Below, one piece after another: positions 61,987 to 64,000 of a stretch of DNA of 64,000 bases. Where the stretch lies: positions 186,001-250,000 of the forward strand of contig NZ_JACHJJ010000007.1 of assembly GCF_014203605.1 (NCBI RefSeq), read 5' to 3'. The DNA is from Thiemannella venezuelensis (GTDB taxonomy: Bacteria > Actinomycetota > Actinomycetes > Streptosporangiales > Streptosporangiaceae). Every line of letters begins with the position of its first letter. The first letter of the stretch is position 1. The position numbers were made by a program, and so were the translations under genes. Below the pieces are notes generated by a model that was not told where the DNA came from, searched no databases, and worked only from the letters and a program-made list of their open reading frames with translations.

Positions 61987-63513
61987 GTGTTCGACGTGCT
62001 CATCCATGGCGGCCGCGTGGTCGACGGCACCGGCGCCGCGCCGTACCCCGCCGACGTCGGCGTCCGCGACGGCCGCATCGAGGCGGTCGGCGACCTCTCC
62101 CGGGCGGACGTTCCCCGCGCGGCCCGGATCGACGCCTCCGGCCGTCTGGTGGCCCCCGGTTTCATCGACGCCCACGTGCACGGCGACGCCACCGTGCTGG
62201 ACCCCGAGGTCCAGCTGGCGGCGCTGCGGCAGGGCGTCACCACGTTCGTGCTCGGCCAGGACGGGCTGTCCTTCGCGCCGTCCTCCCCGCAGGCGCTGCG
62301 CTTCGTCACCCGCTACTTCGCCGCGATCAACGGCGCCCATCCGGCGCTGGACGGCGGGCCGGTGAGCGTGGCCCGGCTGCTGGCCACCTACGACCGGACC
62401 ACCGCGCTCAACACCGCCTACCTGGTCCCGCACGGCACGGTCCGGCACACCGCCGGCGCCGACCCCGCCGCGATGCTCCGCCTGGTGGAGCGGGGTCTGG
62501 AGGAGGGCGCGGCCGGACTGTCCAGCGGCCTGGAGTACATCCCCGGCCGGTACGGCGACGCCGCCGAGCTCGCCGCGCTGTGCGCGCCCGTCGCCGCGGC
62601 CGGCCTGCCGTACGTGACCCACATGCGCGGCTACGAGGAGAAGGCGTCCGCCGGCATGGCCGAGGCCCGGCTGATCGCCGAGAGGTCCGGAGCGGCGCTG
62701 CACGTCTCGCACTACCACGGCCCCGGCGCGGAGCTGGCGGGCATGGTCGACGACGCCCTCGCGGCGGGCCTGGACGTCACCTTCGACAGCTACCCCTACC
62801 TCAGCGGGTTCAGCATCCTGGCGATGGTCGCCCTCCCCCGCGACCTGGACGACCCGGACCTCGACCGCCTCGTGGAGCGCCTGCGCGAGCCGGAGGTACG
62901 GCGCCGCCTGGCCCGCGAGACCGACCCCGCGCTCTGGCACCGCGCCGTGCTGGCTCACGTGCCCTCCGCCGAGCTGGGCTGGGCCGAGGGCAGGACCATC
63001 GCCGAGGCCGCCGCCGAGGCGGGGCGGGAGCCCGCCGCGTTCTGCGCGGACCTGCTGGTCGCGACGGCGCTGGAGGCGAGCTGCGTGTTCGCCCAGCCGC
63101 CGGGGAACGACGACGCCTCCATGCGGCTGCTGCTGCGCCACCCGGCGCACCTGGGCGGATCCGACGGCATCCACCTCGGTGGCCACCCGCACCCGCGGGC
63201 CTTCGGGGCCTTCGCCCGCTTCCTCGGCCGGCACGTCCGCGAGCTGGGCGACTGGACGTGGCAGGAGGCCGTCGCGCACCTGTCCACCGGCCCCGCCCGC
63301 CGGTTCCGGCTTCCGGACCGGGGGGAGATCCGCCCCGGCATGGCCGCGGACCTCGTGGTGATCGACCCGGAGCGGGTGACCGACGCCGCCGACTACCCCC
63401 GGCCGCGCGTCCTCGCCGAGGGGATCGGCGACGTGCTGGTCGGCGGCGTGCCGGTGCTGGCGGGCGGCGCCCTCACCGGCGCCCTCACCGGGCGCCCGCT
63501 GAGGCCCCGATGA
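61987..63513 (+). CDS. N-acyl-D-amino-acid deacylase family amidohydrolase
   Basis: The 508-residue protein has the metal motif GFIDAHVHGD (58-67), the D-aminoacylase segments GAAGLSSGLEYIPGRY, YVTHMRGYEEKA and HVSHYHGPG, and the late GGSDGIHLGGHPHPRAFGAF with the catalytic-type Asp. It hydrolyses N-acyl-D-amino acids or a related amide. GTG 61987 is chosen over TTG 61978 because of the leaderless promoter. The stop overlaps the iclR start as ATGA. Confidence 0.87.
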   Translation: MFDVLIHGGRVVDGTGAAPYPADVGVRDGRIEAVGDLSRADVPRAARIDASGRLVAPGFIDAHVHGDATVLDPEVQLAALRQGVTTFVLGQDGLSFAPSSPQALRFVTRYFAAINGAHPALDGGPVSVARLLATYDRTTALNTAYLVPHGTVRHTAGADPAAMLRLVERGLEEGAAGLSSGLEYIPGRYGDAAELAALCAPVAAAGLPYVTHMRGYEEKASAGMAEARLIAERSGAALHVSHYHGPGAELAGMVDDALAAGLDVTFDSYPYLSGFSILAMVALPRDLDDPDLDRLVERLREPEVRRRLARETDPALWHRAVLAHVPSAELGWAEGRTIAEAAAEAGREPAAFCADLLVATALEASCVFAQPPGNDDASMRLLLRHPAHLGGSDGIHLGGHPHPRAFGAFARFLGRHVRELGDWTWQEAVAHLSTGPARRFRLPDRGEIRPGMAADLVVIDPERVTDAADYPRPRVLAEGIGDVLVGGVPVLAGGALTGALTGRPLRPR

Positions 63514-64000
63514 GCGCCCCCGTGCCCGGCCGCGACCAGGGCCGGACGGCCGAGCCGGAGCAGGGCCGGGCGGCCGGGCGCGAGCGCAACCAGTCGGCCT
63601 CGCTCCGCCGGGCGCTGGCCGTACTGGAGTACGTGCGCGACCACGCGGGCGCCGGGCAGGGACTCTCGCTCTCCCGGCTGGCCGAGGCGCTCGGCCTGTC
63701 CAAGAGCACCGTGCTCCGGTTGACCGTCCCGCTGGTGGAGGCGAGGCTGCTGGAACGCGACCGCCGCACCGGCGCCTACCGTCTCGGCCACGGCACGCTC
63801 CGCCTCGGCCAGGCCTACCTGTCCACGCTCGACCTGCGCTCGGTGGCCGCGGAGGAGACGCGCGAGCTCATGCGCGAGGCCGGCGAGACCGTGCACCTGG
63901 TCGTCTACGAGCCGCCGTACGTCGTCTACATCGACAAGGTCGAGGACGAGAGCAAGGTCCGCATGGCCTCGCGCATCGGCAGCCGGGGACGGCTCTACTG
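63510..64000 (+). CDS. IclR-family regulator (truncated by window end)
   Basis: The first 163 residues are visible: a disordered N-terminus, an HTH (SASLRRALAVLEYVRDHAGA; LSRLAEALGLSKSTVLRLTV) and the start of the IclR effector domain (EETRELMREAGETVHLVVYE, PPYVVYIDKVEDESKVRMAS). It is translationally coupled to the deacylase and probably controls it from the repeat array at 61836-61934. Confidence 0.87.
   Translation, partial: MSAPVPGRDQGRTAEPEQGRAAGRERNQSASLRRALAVLEYVRDHAGAGQGLSLSRLAEALGLSKSTVLRLTVPLVEARLLERDRRTGAYRLGHGTLRLGQAYLSTLDLRSVAAEETRELMREAGETVHLVVYEPPYVVYIDKVEDESKVRMASRIGSRGRLY

Noticed and set aside
1-64000. Prophage, insertion sequence or integrative element
   Set aside because: No transposase, integrase, terminal repeats or att-like duplications were seen, even beside the inserted hydroxyproline block and the decayed oxidoreductase.

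Overview
The window is about 70% GC, tightly packed and rich in GTG starts. It carries a sufR-sufB-sufD locus, a tkt-tal-pgi-zwf-opcA-pgl block, heme A genes (ctaA, ctaB), a GerW/YtfJ protein and a PopR-like regulator beside two clpP genes. Together these indicate a filamentous, spore-forming actinobacterium, most likely Streptosporangiaceae or a relative. That placement is inferred from gene content and order. I saw no tRNA, rRNA, CRISPR array, transposase or phage gene.

Layout. 1-3084: Fe-S assembly genes (sufD partial, sufB, sufR) on the minus strand, with SufR-type and iron-box palindromes upstream. 3171-8822: MFS exporter, double-VOC protein, an ABC-2 exporter pair and a GT-C-like membrane protein. 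9052-20763: an accessory block made of an EamA transporter and an eleven-gene minus-strand operon for hydroxyproline-type catabolism: three-subunit D-hydroxyproline dehydrogenase, DapA-family deaminase, 4-hydroxyproline epimerase, a branched-chain-type ABC importer and a GntR regulator. 20876-33453: core metabolism (ctaA, SanA-like, PrsW, ctaB and the pentose phosphate operon). In mycobacteria and Streptomyces these core genes lie close to suf, so the hydroxyproline block looks like an insertion into conserved synteny.

33631-45638: accessory genes. These are a MarR-controlled haloalkane dehalogenase, a TetR/NTF2-like pair, an MMPL transporter, an adenosine deaminase-family enzyme, a stand-alone Clp N-domain protein, an ACT-GNAT acetyltransferase, an FAD amine oxidase and a YtcJ amidohydrolase preceded by a coupled 14-codon ORF, then GerW. 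45932-49082: PopR-like activator convergent with a clpP pair (the second lacks the triad Asp), followed by a decayed molybdopterin oxidoreductase and its decayed partner gene.

49238-64000: secreted WDGxxW-repeat protein, AlkZ-like DNA glycosylase divergent from an ADP-ribosylglycohydrolase, a gene-poor stretch, a lipoprotein/OmpA pair, a metal-dependent DinB-like protein, a large LuxR-ATPase-TPR regulator, a DsrE-like protein, small secreted and calcium-binding proteins, a zinc alcohol dehydrogenase, and an N-acyl-D-amino-acid deacylase coupled to a truncated IclR regulator downstream of a 23-bp repeat array.

Many genes have a -10-like hexamer only 6-7 nt before the start codon and no Shine-Dalgarno, which suggests leaderless transcripts. 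Paired palindromes sit at several regulator genes (SufR, MarR, TetR, GntR).
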